From the NCBI GenBank assembly GCA_026214975.1, contig JAOBSW010001190.1, positions 20,545 through 84,544 on the forward strand: a stretch of DNA of 64,000 nucleotides, given 5' to 3'. Below, piece by piece: positions 22,202 to 33,344 of the stretch. The stretch is from Gentiana macrophylla (taxonomy: Eukaryota; Streptophyta; Magnoliopsida; Gentianales; Gentianaceae). The notes under the pieces were generated by a model, which was not told the origin of the DNA, searched no databases, and saw only the letters and a program-made list of their open reading frames with translations. The stretch's first letter is position 1; each line of letters starts with the position of its first letter. The translations under genes were made by a program, and so were the position numbers.

Positions 22202-22564
22202 TCATGCTAAAAAGGCGCGGTACATTGCCGATCCCGTGGCAAATGAAAAAGAAATAGAAGTAAAACTAAAGAGTAAAGCCAAACAATCCCGCAGTAAACA
22301 ACCCTGAGCGGTGATGTCTTCCATAGACTGCCGAAGCCGCTGCACACACGCCGAGCAATCACTTCCCACCTTCAATTGGAACACATTCCATCGTTGCGCC
22401 TCCACCAGTGCAACATAAATAGCCCGAAGCTCCATATATTCCGGCCGACCTCCCTCGTCAAAGGGGTGACTCATCGAGTGCATGACTGTCCCTATCGAAT
22501 CCCGAAAAATCAGCCCAACTCCCACCCAATCTTCTCGTACAGCGGCATCCACGTTACATTTCAC
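22202..22564 (-). pseudogene. LINE RNase H-like domain (RVT_3 type)
   Basis: A 120-codon minus-strand frame beginning MKCNVDAAV, followed by GVGLIFRDSIGTVM, ELRAIYVALVEAQ and VGSDCSACVQ. This is the RNase H fold found at the C-terminus of plant LINE polyproteins (PF13456-like) with its Asp, Glu and Asp positions. The closing ATGSAMYRAFLA corresponds to the usual N-x-x-A-H-x-L-A end, with the His lost. A stop and frameshifts separate it from the zf-RVT region at 22743 onward. Confidence 0.8.
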
Positions 22565-22742
22565 TACCCCCCCTGAGGTGGCCTAACCCACAAATCCGGA
22601 AAAGTTTGCGACGCCCCTTGTACCCAGAGGTCGCCAAAGCCTCCGTAAATTCCGCCGTTGCTCCCAAAGAACGAGTGCACACCTCCGAAACATATACAAC
22701 ATGACCATCAAACACCGCAGAACAACGTGCTTTCTATATCCC

Positions 22743-23005
22743 CTACATGAGTCCAACAACTCTCACTGCATCCTGCACTCCCCCTTCGTCGAAAACGCGC
22801 ATAAAGAAATCTGAAAAGGAGGATGAGCAGAGATGCTCCAATAACCCGTAGTAAAGAGAGGCCCACCAGATTCTCTGTGCCATTTCACACTCAAACAAGT
22901 CATGCCGCTGAGTCTCAACTGTCTCCCCGCATGCCAGGCATATGCTTGTCCTCATATTATGTCGCATAAAGCCCTGCCCAATGGCTAGACAATCATGAAG
23001 GCACT
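22743..23005 (-). pseudogene. LINE zf-RVT domain, 3' part
   Basis: Minus-strand frame with DCLAIGQGFMRHNMRTSICL, then CGETVETQRHDLFECEMAQRIWW. The CxxC...H...C pattern preceding IW is the zinc-binding region (PF13966-like) after plant LINE reverse transcriptases. The reading is broken on the 5' side by the solo LTR and continues at 24574. Confidence 0.8.
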
Positions 23006-23981
23006 TGTCTCGGATTTTATCTAATGAAAAACAAACAAGTAATAAAATAATCCGGTTTACCCCAAGTGCAGGGATCGTAGTATAGAGGTTAATACCGGAG
23101 TCGAGTCCACAGGGAATCGGGGTTGTTTACCTAGTTTTTACCTAACTAACCTAAAGATGTCACAACTACTATTACTAAAATTAATGGAAAATAAAAACGA
23201 TTAACACGTAACAAACTAAAAACGAAAATAACAAAAGTAAACTGGACAGAAGATCAGAAATCTAAAGCCAGGAAATATAATTGCGAACAAGATTAACTAA
23301 AGTATCTACTCTAAAACCTAAACATGCAATAAAAAGTTCTAACTTAGCTAAGCAATTCAAGTACAAACGATGTATCAATAATTTAACGAACGAACAAGCA
23401 ATTGATCCACCAATTCTATAACATTCAATTCCTCCTTTAGATTATCTAGTGATGATTTAACAAAAGTTGTGATTCACCTATCGTAGGTATGAATTTCTAA
23501 TCTCTTAGATAATTCGTTTATTAATCTTTTATCTTTCGATCCTAAAGATTAACGCTTTTAATATCAAAGGTGTAAGATTTCTCAATCTAGCAACCTATAA
23601 ATTAACCTAACAACTCTCGTTAATTAGATTAAAGATCTAATCTTTATTACGGTGATCTAGGGTTTAATAACGATTTTCATCAAACATTAAACATCAAGCA
23701 TGCAAGGTACAACTTTTAATAAAAACTCACAAGATAATCCAACGAGAAATCAAATTTGATAGAACGGCTTCACAACGCTTGTTCCAAAGGGCTCTAGCCT
23801 CTAAGCATCGTTTGATTACTTGAAATAGCTACTAGAAAGTACATATAATTTGACAAATTTATCTAGGAAATAAAAAGCATAAAAGTTGTTTATGAAGGGT
23901 GGAGAACATAGAAAAATCGCCCCTTAGGGCTCTTGTGGCCGCCTAGTGTAATTAGGGTATCTTTTGGATGGAAAAACGTGG

Positions 23982-23991
23982 CTATTTATAA
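23982..23991 (-). promoter_or_regulatory. TATA box in solo LTR
   Basis: TTATAAATAG on the minus strand, with the GACG-box array starting about 35 bp upstream in sense orientation, as in the LTRs of A. Confidence 0.55.
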
Positions 23992-24024
23992 CAATTTAAG
24001 TCGGTTTTTGCTATGTCGGCGGCT

Positions 24025-24228
24025 GGACGCTCGTCCAAGGGTTTGAACGCCCGTCCATTTTGCATAAAATCTTCGGGTCGGGCCGAGTCATGTCAGACGC
24101 CCGTCCTATGTAAATTTGGACGCTCGTTCAACAAAAATCTTAATATCCTGAATCCAATGTTCCTTCCTGGACGCTCGTCCGATTCTTCAAACGCCCTTCC
24201 AGCTGGACGGAACTTCAGACGCGCGTTC
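24025..24228. promoter_or_regulatory. GACG-box array in solo LTR
   Basis: Near-palindromic 12-mers at 24025, 24045, 24095, 24118, 24169, 24189 and 24217 (for example GGACGCTCGTCC). Start-to-start spacings are 20, 50, 23, 51, 20 and 28 bp. The array lies immediately upstream of the TATA box in sense orientation. Confidence 0.7.
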
Positions 24229-24573
24229 ACTTCACTTCAAATCCGGTTTTTCATCTCTATCTTTATCCGACTTCATCTTTATCCTTTTTCTTCCATGTAA
24301 ATCCTCACTTGAACATCTTTCAAACCTCTTTTAAGCTGAATTCGTGTATCTACAAGACATCAAAACATTGCAAAGTATAAAATCATTTAAATTGATAGAA
24401 AATCAACAATAAAATCTCATAATTCAACCAACTTTGCGATTAAACCATTCCAAACATCACTTGCTTAATAAATCAAATAAACGTTCACTTTCTATGCAAA
24501 ACATTGGAGTATAGAGGAAAATTGTCACGAAATAGAACGATATAAATCATAGAAAATCATCCTAAACAGTACT

Positions 24574-24862
24574 GACACAAAAAGTGCTAAATACAAGGCT
24601 GAACCGGGAGCTGCCAACATCACCGTTGAACCCAATCAACCCCACTTGAAGTCGTCGGACCTGCTGCTAGAGATGGCCGATAAAGCAAGAGAGCCAAATA
24701 GTACCCCGACTTGACCGTGTAAGTGCCCGTGCGGTCGTAGCCCCAAATCTGTCGATCCGGATGAGTCCTTAAGGCTACAGAAGTGGACAGAATGGCGTCA
24801 GATTACCAGGGATGGAATAAACCCCGAATACGAGGGGCATCCTAGACTCGCGTGTGCGGAAT
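24574..24862 (-). pseudogene. LINE zf-RVT region, 5' part
   Basis: On the minus strand a frame reads TGTYTVKSGYYLALLLYRP, then SSGVDWVQR, then a stop, then CWQLPVQPCI, stop, HFLCQ. This is the usual plant LINE sequence (WxxxxGxYTVKSGYxLA...WKxLWxLxxPPKVKHFLW) just before the zinc-binding part, which continues at 23005 on the other side of the solo LTR. It is broken by two stops. Confidence 0.75.
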
Positions 24863-24889
24863 GAACAAAGTTGAAACCTTAGCATCATT

Positions 24890-26438
24890 ATAATACAAAT
24901 ATGGCATTATAATATACCCTTTACCCCTTATCCTTTTTTAACCTTTATACAATCTATACTATAATTCGACGACCAGATAACAACTTGATATTATTTAAAG
25001 TTTAATTCTATTAACAATTTTATATGAGAAACTATTTTTTTAAGGTAGAAACTATTTTTTAGTGTGTGAAAAAAAATTATTATTTGACCAATGACCTGAA
25101 CCATGATCTTAACCGTATCGAATTGTGACCAAACCATCGGTTTATTAATTGGCTATTCATGAACCAGTGGGTCTTCAACCAAAACCGTCAAACCGGCAGT
25201 TGAGTTGATTTTTTAGTATGGTTGGTATTTATATCATTCAACTACAAATATAAATACAAATATGACGTTACAATAAATCGGTTACCCTTTGATCCCTTTT
25301 TAACCCCTTACAATCCGTACTATAATTCGATGAACAATACTAACTTGTTGTGATTGAAGGTCATTTCGATTATAACCACCAAAGTGATATTATTTGAAAT
25401 TCAATTGGATTAATTAGTTGTAAGAGAATATTTTATTAATTGTGTGAAAAAAATAATTTTAGTTGACCAATGATCTGAATTGTATCGAACCATGACCAAA
25501 CCATCGGTTCATTAATCAGCTATTCACGAACCGCTGGGTCACTAACCAAAACCTTCAAGCTAATAATTTAGTCGATTTTTGAGTATTCTTTGACGTATAG
25601 ATATCATTCAAATACAAATACAACAGTACAATTAATCATTTACCCACTTAACTGTTTTGACCGCTATAATTAATGCACATCTACCCTAATTCGATGACCA
25701 AATACCAACTTGATGTTAATTTAAGTTCAATTCGATTACAAACACCAAATTGATATTATTAAAGTCTGATTTAATTATTATTAATAAACACTATTTTTTA
25801 AGTGTGAAAAATAGGTTATTAATTGATCAATGACCTTCACCAGTAATCAGGACCACATCAAACTGTAACCGAACAGCCGGTTCATGGTCCAGCGGGTCAC
25901 CAACGAATACCTTCAAACTGGAGATTCAGTCGATTTTTTAGTATCGTTGATGCACATATATGATGATACAATAATCATTTACCCCGTTAACTCATTTTAA
26001 CCCCATATTATAATTCGATGTCTAAATATCAACTTGATGGTAATTGAAGTTCAATTTGATTACAAACAACAAATTAAAATTGTTTAATTGAAGTTCTATT
26101 TGATTATTTATTCACATACAAGAAACTACTTTTGAATGTGTGATAAAGAAGAATATTAGTTGACCATTGACTTGAAACAAGATATGAACCATTTTGAACC
26201 ATGATTGAACCGTCGGTTTATGAACTCGCTATTCATGAACTGGTGGGTCACCAACCAAAACAGTCAAACTAGATTTCAATTGAATTTACTAGTATCATTG
26301 ATTTACATATAGATCACAATAACTCATTTACCCCCTTAACCAGATTTAACAAATAATCCATATTTATGATAATTCAATGACCAAATATCAACCTGATGTT
26401 AATTAAAGTTAAGTTCAATTACAAACACCCCTTTGATA
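24890..26438. repeat. ~350-bp tandem array, left part
   Basis: Four diverged units. A marker resembling CCATCGGTTTATTAATTGGCTATTCATGAACC recurs near 25133, 25501, 25874 and 26208, giving periods of about 368, 373 and 334 bp. Each unit also has TTTACCCCTTAACC-like, TAATTCGATGACC-like and GTGTGAAAAA-like blocks. The array is cut by element B at 26444 and resumes at 37575 with the next unit. Confidence 0.85.
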
Positions 26439-26443
26439 GTATT
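26439..26443. repeat. Target-site duplication of element B, left
   Basis: GTATT here and at 37570-37574, directly flanking the LTR ends TG and CA of element B. Confidence 0.9.
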
Positions 26444-27960
26444 TGTTCGGTAAAAACTCGTTTTAAATTTATAATTACCGGAACACCCCAAGTGCAAGGC
26501 TTGTAGTAAAGGTGTTACCGGGTCGTCCTAAGGGAGTTGAATGTTTATCGGATTAAGGTGCAATTATTATATCGATTATGTCACAGATTACTATCTAAAA
26601 CTAAGGTATATATTAATTATAATCTAGAAACTATGACTAGAAACAGAAAATAGCACAAAATCGACACTGGATGGGCGTCCACTAATGTGGACGGGCGTCC
26701 GATGATGTTCTGAAGCAGAGAAAATATGCGAAGAGAAGCAATGAGTAAAAACTAGGGTTTTAAAAATAACTAAACTTAGCAACAAAAGTTGATACGAACG
26801 AATTTGGTTTATCAAATAATTAAGAGGAACGGCAAGGCAACGGGAATCCACCAATCAATCAACTAACCCCAACTAGATTGCGCGCTAAAGATATGATTTT
26901 TAGTAATGATCAAATCACGAATTCGATTAAGTCTCTCTAATCAATTTCTAGGGTTTCGTTTTCTTTCTCAAGCAAAACTAAACTAGCATGCATAACAAGA
27001 TCATGATAATGTCTCCAATACCCTACTCAACTAATCATAAACAATCTCTTGAGTTATAACTAATTGCATCAATTGAAAAGATCAAAGCTTGAACAATATT
27101 CTCATACAAATTCAATCAAAAAGATAGTTTCATCGATCTCTCGATTCAAATAAAACATAAACAATATAACAATATCCAATTGATGAAAAATCATAAATTT
27201 AACTCACTAAGATATAGCTAAAAATCCTCTAGTTGGTGTAGTTGTTGATTGGTTTCCTCCGTTGTCCCACCGCGAATTGCTTAGCCAACAATCATATTGG
27301 TGATCATGATTGTTGGGATGGAAGAATTCATCTCCTTGTTTGCTCTGGAATATACGGCTTCTTTGAATGTGATGTGCGTATTTTTCTGTGTAATGATGTG
27401 ATGATCCCGTTTCTGCTCGAATGCTGCTGCTTATATAGGGGTTGTAACCGACTTAGGACGGATCTAGAAGATAAATACGTGAAAATCCGCTGACCGACCG
27501 AATGACGTCACTCGGTCGACCGAATGCAATGGCTCGGTCGACCGAGCCTACCTATTTACGCGCTTTTCCATCTTTGTTTAGCCAGTATACCGTGTTCCCT
27601 ACTTCACTCTTTCGATCGATCCGATTTATCCTCTCTTTAATGCTCCGATTTTCTTCTTTATTTTGAAATCACTTGATTGAATGAGATTAATCTTCTCCAT
27701 TAATAATATCCCCATGCATGTCTTTTAATTTTCTGCAAAATTGTTGTTACACCAAGTCATCGAATAATAATAATAATAATAATAATGTGTAACAAAATAA
27801 CATTTAAACTCAATATTTCCTCATAATTAAATTATAACCCCTCAATAACCATTATAGGAATTTAACGGTTAAAACACGCTTTTCTCATTTATTTCCCTTA
27901 AAAATAAGGTAAATTGTTTAGGGATTAAGCCCGAAAATATAGTAAAATATACCCTAAACA
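26444..27960 (-). repeat. 3' LTR of element B
   Basis: 1517 bp, nearly the same as 36063-37569. A sense TATA-like box is at 27431-27438. Upstream of it in sense lie palindromes TCGGTCGACCGA at 27512 and 27534, with a related half at 27490. Two GACG-type boxes at 26669 and 26689 lie on the other side. An (AAT)n run at 27763-27786 is longer than in the other LTR. Confidence 0.92.
27431..27438 (-). promoter_or_regulatory. TATA box in 3' LTR of B
   Basis: CTATATAA on the minus strand; the same at 37048-37055 in the 5' LTR. TCGGTCGACCGA palindromes lie 75-110 bp upstream in sense. Confidence 0.55.
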
Positions 27961-27974
27961 ACTCCCCCACACTT
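27961..27974 (-). other. Polypurine tract of element B
   Basis: AAGTGTGGGGGAGT on the minus strand, directly before the 3' LTR and identical to that of element A. Confidence 0.85.
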
Positions 27975-29332
27975 GGCTTTTTGTTCGTCGAACAAAATAA
28001 TCAAACTGCTCACTTATACATGTAATCCACATAGATTCTCGACTCACGTAACAAAAGATACGACAAATATAGCAAGTAATACCAACATAGAGATAGATTC
28101 AGTGCGTGTGTGAAAAGCCCTTTTAAATCTCCACTATTTTTCACACAAAAATCCTTTCAAACAATCCTAATAACTTTCCTAGGTATAGGCAGTAACCGTT
28201 CCACACAAAGTCTTCCCGTGTACTTATTAGGATAATCCCTAATGCATATCATTCAGTTTATACTGGGGATAGTCAGAAGATAACTAAGTTTTCAACCATG
28301 CTTACTAACTTTCCACATTGCCATTTGCTAATTTTTCTTTTTTTTTAAAGTTCACTTAGTCCCACGTTTATAGCATATGCCCTCATTCCCAGCAATAGGA
28401 TGTTTCGTGATAACACCCTAGCTGGACTACTATCATCGGGCAGTCGGGAGCTGTTAAGCCTCATTGTGGTATAGGACGTTTCGTGATAATGCCCTACCGC
28501 ACTCAAATCATTGGCAGCTACATCCGACATACACATATTTTATGCATCTTAGATTGGTGTACAAACCTTAAGATATATCCCTCCTATCACATTCAAACCT
28601 TCAGATATTCACAGTACACGGTTAGAAATTAGGTGTAATGTTTACCGTTACTATTAAGCACAAGTCTCTCTAGGATAAATCACTAGGATAGTGAATGGAT
28701 AAAGTTTAAAAATGTCGCTTCAACTTCAAAGGCTTACGTGAATATGAAATGAATACTATCTCATATTAGTAAAAGCATGCTATAATTATCTCTCAAAGTC
28801 ACATAAAATCATTGTCAGGAAACTACAACTAGCAAGCCATTTGTTTCAATTTCATGCTCAAGATTCACAATTATCCAAATTTACTTTGAAAAATTTTAAA
28901 ATTTAAAATTTTCGGTGAAAAAAAACACATGTACTCATTTTCAGAAATATAGCATGATAACATACCCAATTTAGACACCCCCCACACTTAAATCACATTA
29001 TGTCCGCAGAATGTGCAAATAAAAGAAAAGAATACTTAGCTGGTTTCAAAGTGGTTGTCGGGCTGTAGGATGGCAGAGGTCAGGCCGTAGCATGAATGTA
29101 CCGCTGCAACTCGTATCACGAACAGACAACACTAAAAGTGATAATTGGCAAAAACCGCTCAACAGTATCTGCAACACTCGACATAGCATATAATCTCGGG
29201 GTACAAGGGGTATATGAGTAAACATGTAGGCACATAAAGCATTCACAAATAGGACAGGGATAACCAACACACAAATCACCATTGTTTTATTCCTAAAGCC
29301 CTAAAAACTTAACTAAAAAGTAACTTAAAAGA
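27975..29332 (-). mobile_element. 3' non-coding region of element B
   Basis: No coding frame. It contains a second polypurine tract-like run at 28976-28989 and a duplicated block around GTTTCGTGATAA..CCCTA (28400 and 28470), also seen in element A near 16080 and 16160. Short frames at 28345-28536 and 29046-29282 show no motif. Confidence 0.7.
28976..28989 (-). other. Second polypurine tract-like run in B
   Basis: TAAGTGTGGGGGGTG on the minus strand, about 1 kb upstream of the true 3' tract. Element A has the equivalent at 41781-41797. Confidence 0.6.
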
Positions 29333-29376
29333 CTAGGCTGCCTCCTAGGAGCGCTTTTTTATTGTCATTAGCTTGA
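29333..29376 (-). other. Post-pol hairpin and conserved AAAAGCGCT block, element B
   Basis: Sense strand: CTAGG-AGGCAG-CCTAG stem-loop preceded by AAAAGCGCTC and, further 5', GTCAAGCTAATGAC. Two copies in element A (44672-44720 and 45261-45306) have different stems but keep pairing, loop and flanking blocks. Confidence 0.65.
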
Positions 29377-29576
29377 CAGAGTAAACCAAGTCAACCTGGA
29401 TCAGGCCACTTGGGTTTGAAGCTAACCACTTCTCCGTCAGAATCAGAATGACTAGGACGGAAATGGTTTTCGCCACAACAACAAGTCAAGTGCGCGATAA
29501 GATCATGAAATTTTTCTCCGCATTTATTAATCGACTCTTTTCTTCTTGTTCTTGCTTCTCAGATTGGTGAGGTATG

Positions 29577-30660
29577 CTAACAGCGCAGGAGCATTGACTG
29601 AAGGATCTGCAAGGTTAGGGGTAATAATGTCATCATCCACTCCGAAGAAGTCGGATGGAATCTCTTCACAAGTAAACAACTCAACCGTTTCATTTCTCTT
29701 TTGAAAGTACAAGATTGCCAGGCTTCTCCTGGGTTGCCCAAAGTACTTCTTAATCCTGTGACCATTGACTTTGAACGGTTGATCGCGTACCCTTTCAACG
29801 TAATGGCTCCACCAGGATGAACATCAAGAATCTCAAAGGGGCCAGACCATCTAGATTTAAGCTTACCAGCAAAAAGATGGAGCCTGGTATTATAAAGCAA
29901 AGCCATATTACCCACTTTGAATTCACGATCCTTGATCTTAGCATCATGGAGTGCCTTAGTTCTTTCCTTACTGATTTTGGCGTTCTCATATGCTCTGAGT
30001 CTAAATTCGCGAGCTCATTCAATTGCAATAACCTCTTCTCCCCACAGAGTTGGCTATCGAAATTCAAGAATTTAATAGCCCAGTAAGCTCTGTGTTCAAG
30101 CTCGACTGGTAAATGGCATGCCTTTCCATAAACCATTTGGAAGGGTGACGTGCCCATAGGGGTCTTAAACGCAGTGCGATAGGCCCAAAGTGCGTCATCC
30201 AACTTCAGACTGCAGTTGGATCTAGTGGAATGCACAGTTTTCTCCAAAATCCGCTTTAGACTTCTGTTGCTCACCTCGACTTGGCCACTGGTTTGAGGGT
30301 GGTATGGTGTACCAATTCTATGCTTGACACCATAGCGCTCAAGAATTTTATCTAGTGGGGCATTACAGAAATGCGAACCTTCATCACTGATAAGGGCTCT
30401 AGGACAGCCAAATCTAGTAAAGATATTCTTTTGCAAGAATTTCTTTACAACTTTGTGATCATTGGTTTGGGTGACTATGGCCTCTACCCACTTGGAAACA
30501 TAGTCCACACAAACCAGAATATATTTGTTAGAGCATGATGATGGGAACGGTCCCATAAAATCAATGCCCCAGACGTCAAAAACTTCACATTCCAAGATAG
30601 GCCTCAAAGGCATCTCCATCCTATTAATGAGTCTCCCTACTCTTTGGCATCTATCATGAC
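29577..30660 (-). pseudogene. Integrase of element B
   Basis: The main frame (29795-30619) begins [20 protein letters not shown]. The catalytic core shows Asp in GIDFMGPF, Asp in ISDEGSHF and Glu in [13 protein letters not shown], the D,D-35-E triad of retroviral-type integrases. It continues through [37 protein letters not shown] frameshift near 29900 moves the C-terminal part ([26 protein letters not shown]) to the frame 29577-29915. The N-terminal zinc-binding region is partly in the RNase H frame upstream. Closely similar to the integrase of element A. Confidence 0.88.
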
Positions 30661-30730
30661 CTTTGCAAAAGGCTTGAGATCTTTAAACAAAGTAGGCCAA
30701 GTAAAAACCAGCTTGAAGGATTTTTGTGGA

Positions 30731-31207
30731 CTATCTTAGGTGCTCCGTAGTGTCCTCTGCGGGACCACTATGACATTGCTCCAAGATATCCAATTGTTCA
30801 TGCTCCGGAACGCACCTTCTAAGCAACCCGTCCTTGCAGACTTTAAATAGATATGGGTCCTCCCATACGAGATACTTTAAATCAGAAAAGAACTTCTTCC
30901 TCTCCTGATACGTCATTTCTTCTAAATGCCCACCTGCTAAGTAGTTGACGTAGTCAGCATACCACGGCCTCACAGTCTCTAGCTTCATTAATTGCTCGGT
31001 TGGAAAATCAATGCCTATGTCCTTGGAAATTGTGCCACCTTCAATTACTAGGCGAGACAGGTGATCAGCCACAATATTTTCACTACCCTTCTTATCTTTG
31101 ATCTCCAGGTCAAACTCTTGCAAAATTAGAATCCATCTGAGTAACCTTGGTTTTGCATCTGCTTTGTCCATAAGGTAGCGTAGGGCTGCATGGTCTGTCC
31201 AAACCAC
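30731..31207 (-). pseudogene. RNase H C-terminal part and integrase N-terminus, element B
   Basis: A 158-codon frame. [26 protein letters not shown] and VADHLSRL are the last RNase H blocks with catalytic Asp residues. [23 protein letters not shown] leads into the integrase H2C2 zinc finger, which is cut off by a frameshift near 30740. The first RNase H blocks upstream (31210-31410) are degraded. Confidence 0.85.
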
Positions 31208-31411
31208 AACCTGAGACCCCAGAAGGTAACTTCTAAACTTGTCGATAGCAAAAACGACGGCTAAGAATTCCTTCGATCGTGGTGTAATTGCATTGAGCCG
31301 GGTTCAAGGTGCGGCTCGCATAGTAAATGGGCCTGAACTTTTATCAACTCTACGGCCTAAAAGCGCACTCCATCGCAGTAGTTAGAGGCATCGCACATTA
31401 ATTCAAAAGGC

Positions 31412-32406
31412 TTAGTCGGTCGGTGCGATTAAGATAGGGGCACTTATGAGCTTATCCTTTAGGCAATTGAAAGCTTCCTTGCATTTTTCATCAAACAAGA
31501 ACCTAACATCATCTTTCAGAAGGTTAGATAAGGGCTTGGCGATGGTGGAAAAACCCTGAATAAACCGCTGTAAGCCAACATGACCTAGAAAACCTCGCAC
31601 CTCTTTCATTTGTTTGTGCACGCCATCTTTTCAATGGCCTCTACTTTAGCCTTATCTACCTGAATACCAGTATTGGACACCTTGTGTCCTAGAACAATTC
31701 CTTCATCTACTAGAAAATGGCATTTCTCCCAGTTAAGCACTAAATTCTTTTCAACACAGCGCTGGAGTACCATATCTAGATTTTCCAAGATCTCATCAAA
31801 GCTATCGCCATAGACTGAGAAATCATCCATGAAGACTTCCATACATTTCTCCACAAGTCCATCGAAAATGGCCAACATGCACCGTTGGAATGTAGCTGGT
31901 GCATTGCATAACGCGAAAGGCATTCTGCGAAAAGCAAAAGTGCTCGATGGACACGTAAACGTAGTCTTCTCACGGTCATTAGTGGTCGATGGCTATCCGG
32001 AAGTAACCGTAATATCCATCGAGGAAACAATAATACGATGACCACTCGCCTTTCAAGAATTTGGTCAATGAAAGGTAAGGGAAATGGTCTTTGGCGGTGA
32101 CTTCATTCAATCTGCGATAGTCAATGCAGACTCAGAGCGATCACAAGGCGTAAAGCTACTTCTTCCCCTTTTCATTCATTTCCACGGTAATACCTCCTTC
32201 TTTGGCACAACTTGGGTGGGGCTAACCCACTCACCGTCGGCGATTGCATAGATGATTCCCATATCTAACCATTTAATGACTTCTTTCTTGACAACCTCCT
32301 GCGTATGCGGATTCAAACTTGGCCGAGGTTGTCTCGACTTTCTTAGATCCTTCCTCCGCTCGGATTTTATGCATGCACACATCGGGGCTGATTCCTCGGA
32401 TATCAC
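31412..32406 (-). pseudogene. Reverse transcriptase of element B
   Basis: Broken into three frames. 32176-32406 holds the RT N-terminus (RRLNPHxQEVVKKEVxKxLDxGIIY-type sequence, here SLNPHTQEVVKKEVIKWLD). 31606-31923 holds MPFALCNAPATFQRCMLAIF and the catalytic FMDD. 31412-31621 holds KEVRGFLGHVGLQRFIQGFS and the thumb-connection. The region 31924-32175 that should hold the first catalytic Asp block is frameshifted. Confidence 0.88.
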
Positions 32407-33344
32407 CCACTTGCCATCCGAACGCGAGGATGTTCTTTTTCAAGCACTTTTATCAGCAGTGCTTCTTGCTCGGGCTCAAGTTTTGAAGAGATGATCAAGG
32501 GTAACTTATCACCATCCTTAAGAAAAATGTACTTAAGGTGTTGTGGAAGCGGTTTAAGCTCCAAGTCGGAGGTTGTTGCTCAATACTGGATTTTAAGGGC
32601 CACCTTTTCCTTATGGGCTTGAAGTGGTTGGATCAAGAATACCTCATCTTCCCGAGGTATATCCCCGTAAAGGTCTTCGATCACATCATCCGTAGGGATC
32701 CTTCCTTCACAAGACCCGCTGCCTCCTTCTTATGCTTGATCATCTTTCTCAACTCTTCTTCTTCTAGCTCCTCTCGCTAGCTGTTCCCAATCATCAACCT
32801 CCCAATGAGTAGTCTCTCTCCGTAAATCCACTTCATCCCAACTACCCATCGTGGCTTCCTCTTCTACAGGGTTATAGTCTTCCGATGCAGCTCTTTGAAA
32901 TCATCGTTCATTCTTTGGGAATCTCAGTGTTTCTTGTTCATTGACAGCTCGGTGTGAGCAATTTGTGAAGACGACTCATCGTGATTACGGCTGTAATGAA
33001 AACGTAAGATGGTCCACGATCGGCTTGATCTTTAATGTTTATAGCTTCAAAACACCTATCTCTGTTAGCTCTTTCGCTTCTTCGAGTTGGCATCTTCTTC
33101 GTCCTCGTAAATTGCTTCGATTTAACGAGATTTCTTCATTCAAGGTTTTCTCGGGACTTTCCCTCGTGTGAAGGTAAATGATGTATCATCGACTCTAAGC
33201 GTAATCGACCCTTACGAGTAAATCAATGAGGCGGCAGAGGTGTCCAAAAAGTCCGGCCTAGAATTGGGGCATCTCTTTGTCGGGTGGATAGTCTAAGATA
33301 AACCGATCAAGAGGAAAACCAAATGTTCAACACGGAGAAGAACA

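Larger units (their letters stand above)
23006..24568 (-). repeat. Athila-type solo LTR inside the LINE
   Basis: 1563 bp from TGTCTCGG to CCTAAACA, with the Athila-type phrase CCCCAAGTGCAGGGATCGTAGTATAGAGG near its start, as in the LTRs of A and B. Flanking bases GCACT (23001-23005) and GTACT (24569-24573) match at four of five positions. There is no adjoining primer site, purine tract or internal sequence; the LINE reading resumes directly on the other side. A sense TATA box at 23982-23991 and GACG-type boxes at 24025-24228 are present. Solo LTRs arise by recombination between the two LTRs of one element. Confidence 0.88.
21986..24862 (-). mobile_element. 5'-truncated LINE, split by a solo LTR
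   Basis: On the minus strand the element ends in a 42-base poly(A) tail (plus-strand T run 21986-22027) preceded by a ~170-bp 3' untranslated region and an RNase H domain. A zf-RVT-type region lies upstream and continues across the solo LTR (23006-24568). A candidate target duplication GAACAAAGT occurs at 21973-21981 and 24863-24871, bracketing the element, though four extra bases separate it from the tail. Reverse transcriptase and endonuclease are absent, as expected for a 5'-truncated insertion. Confidence 0.8.
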
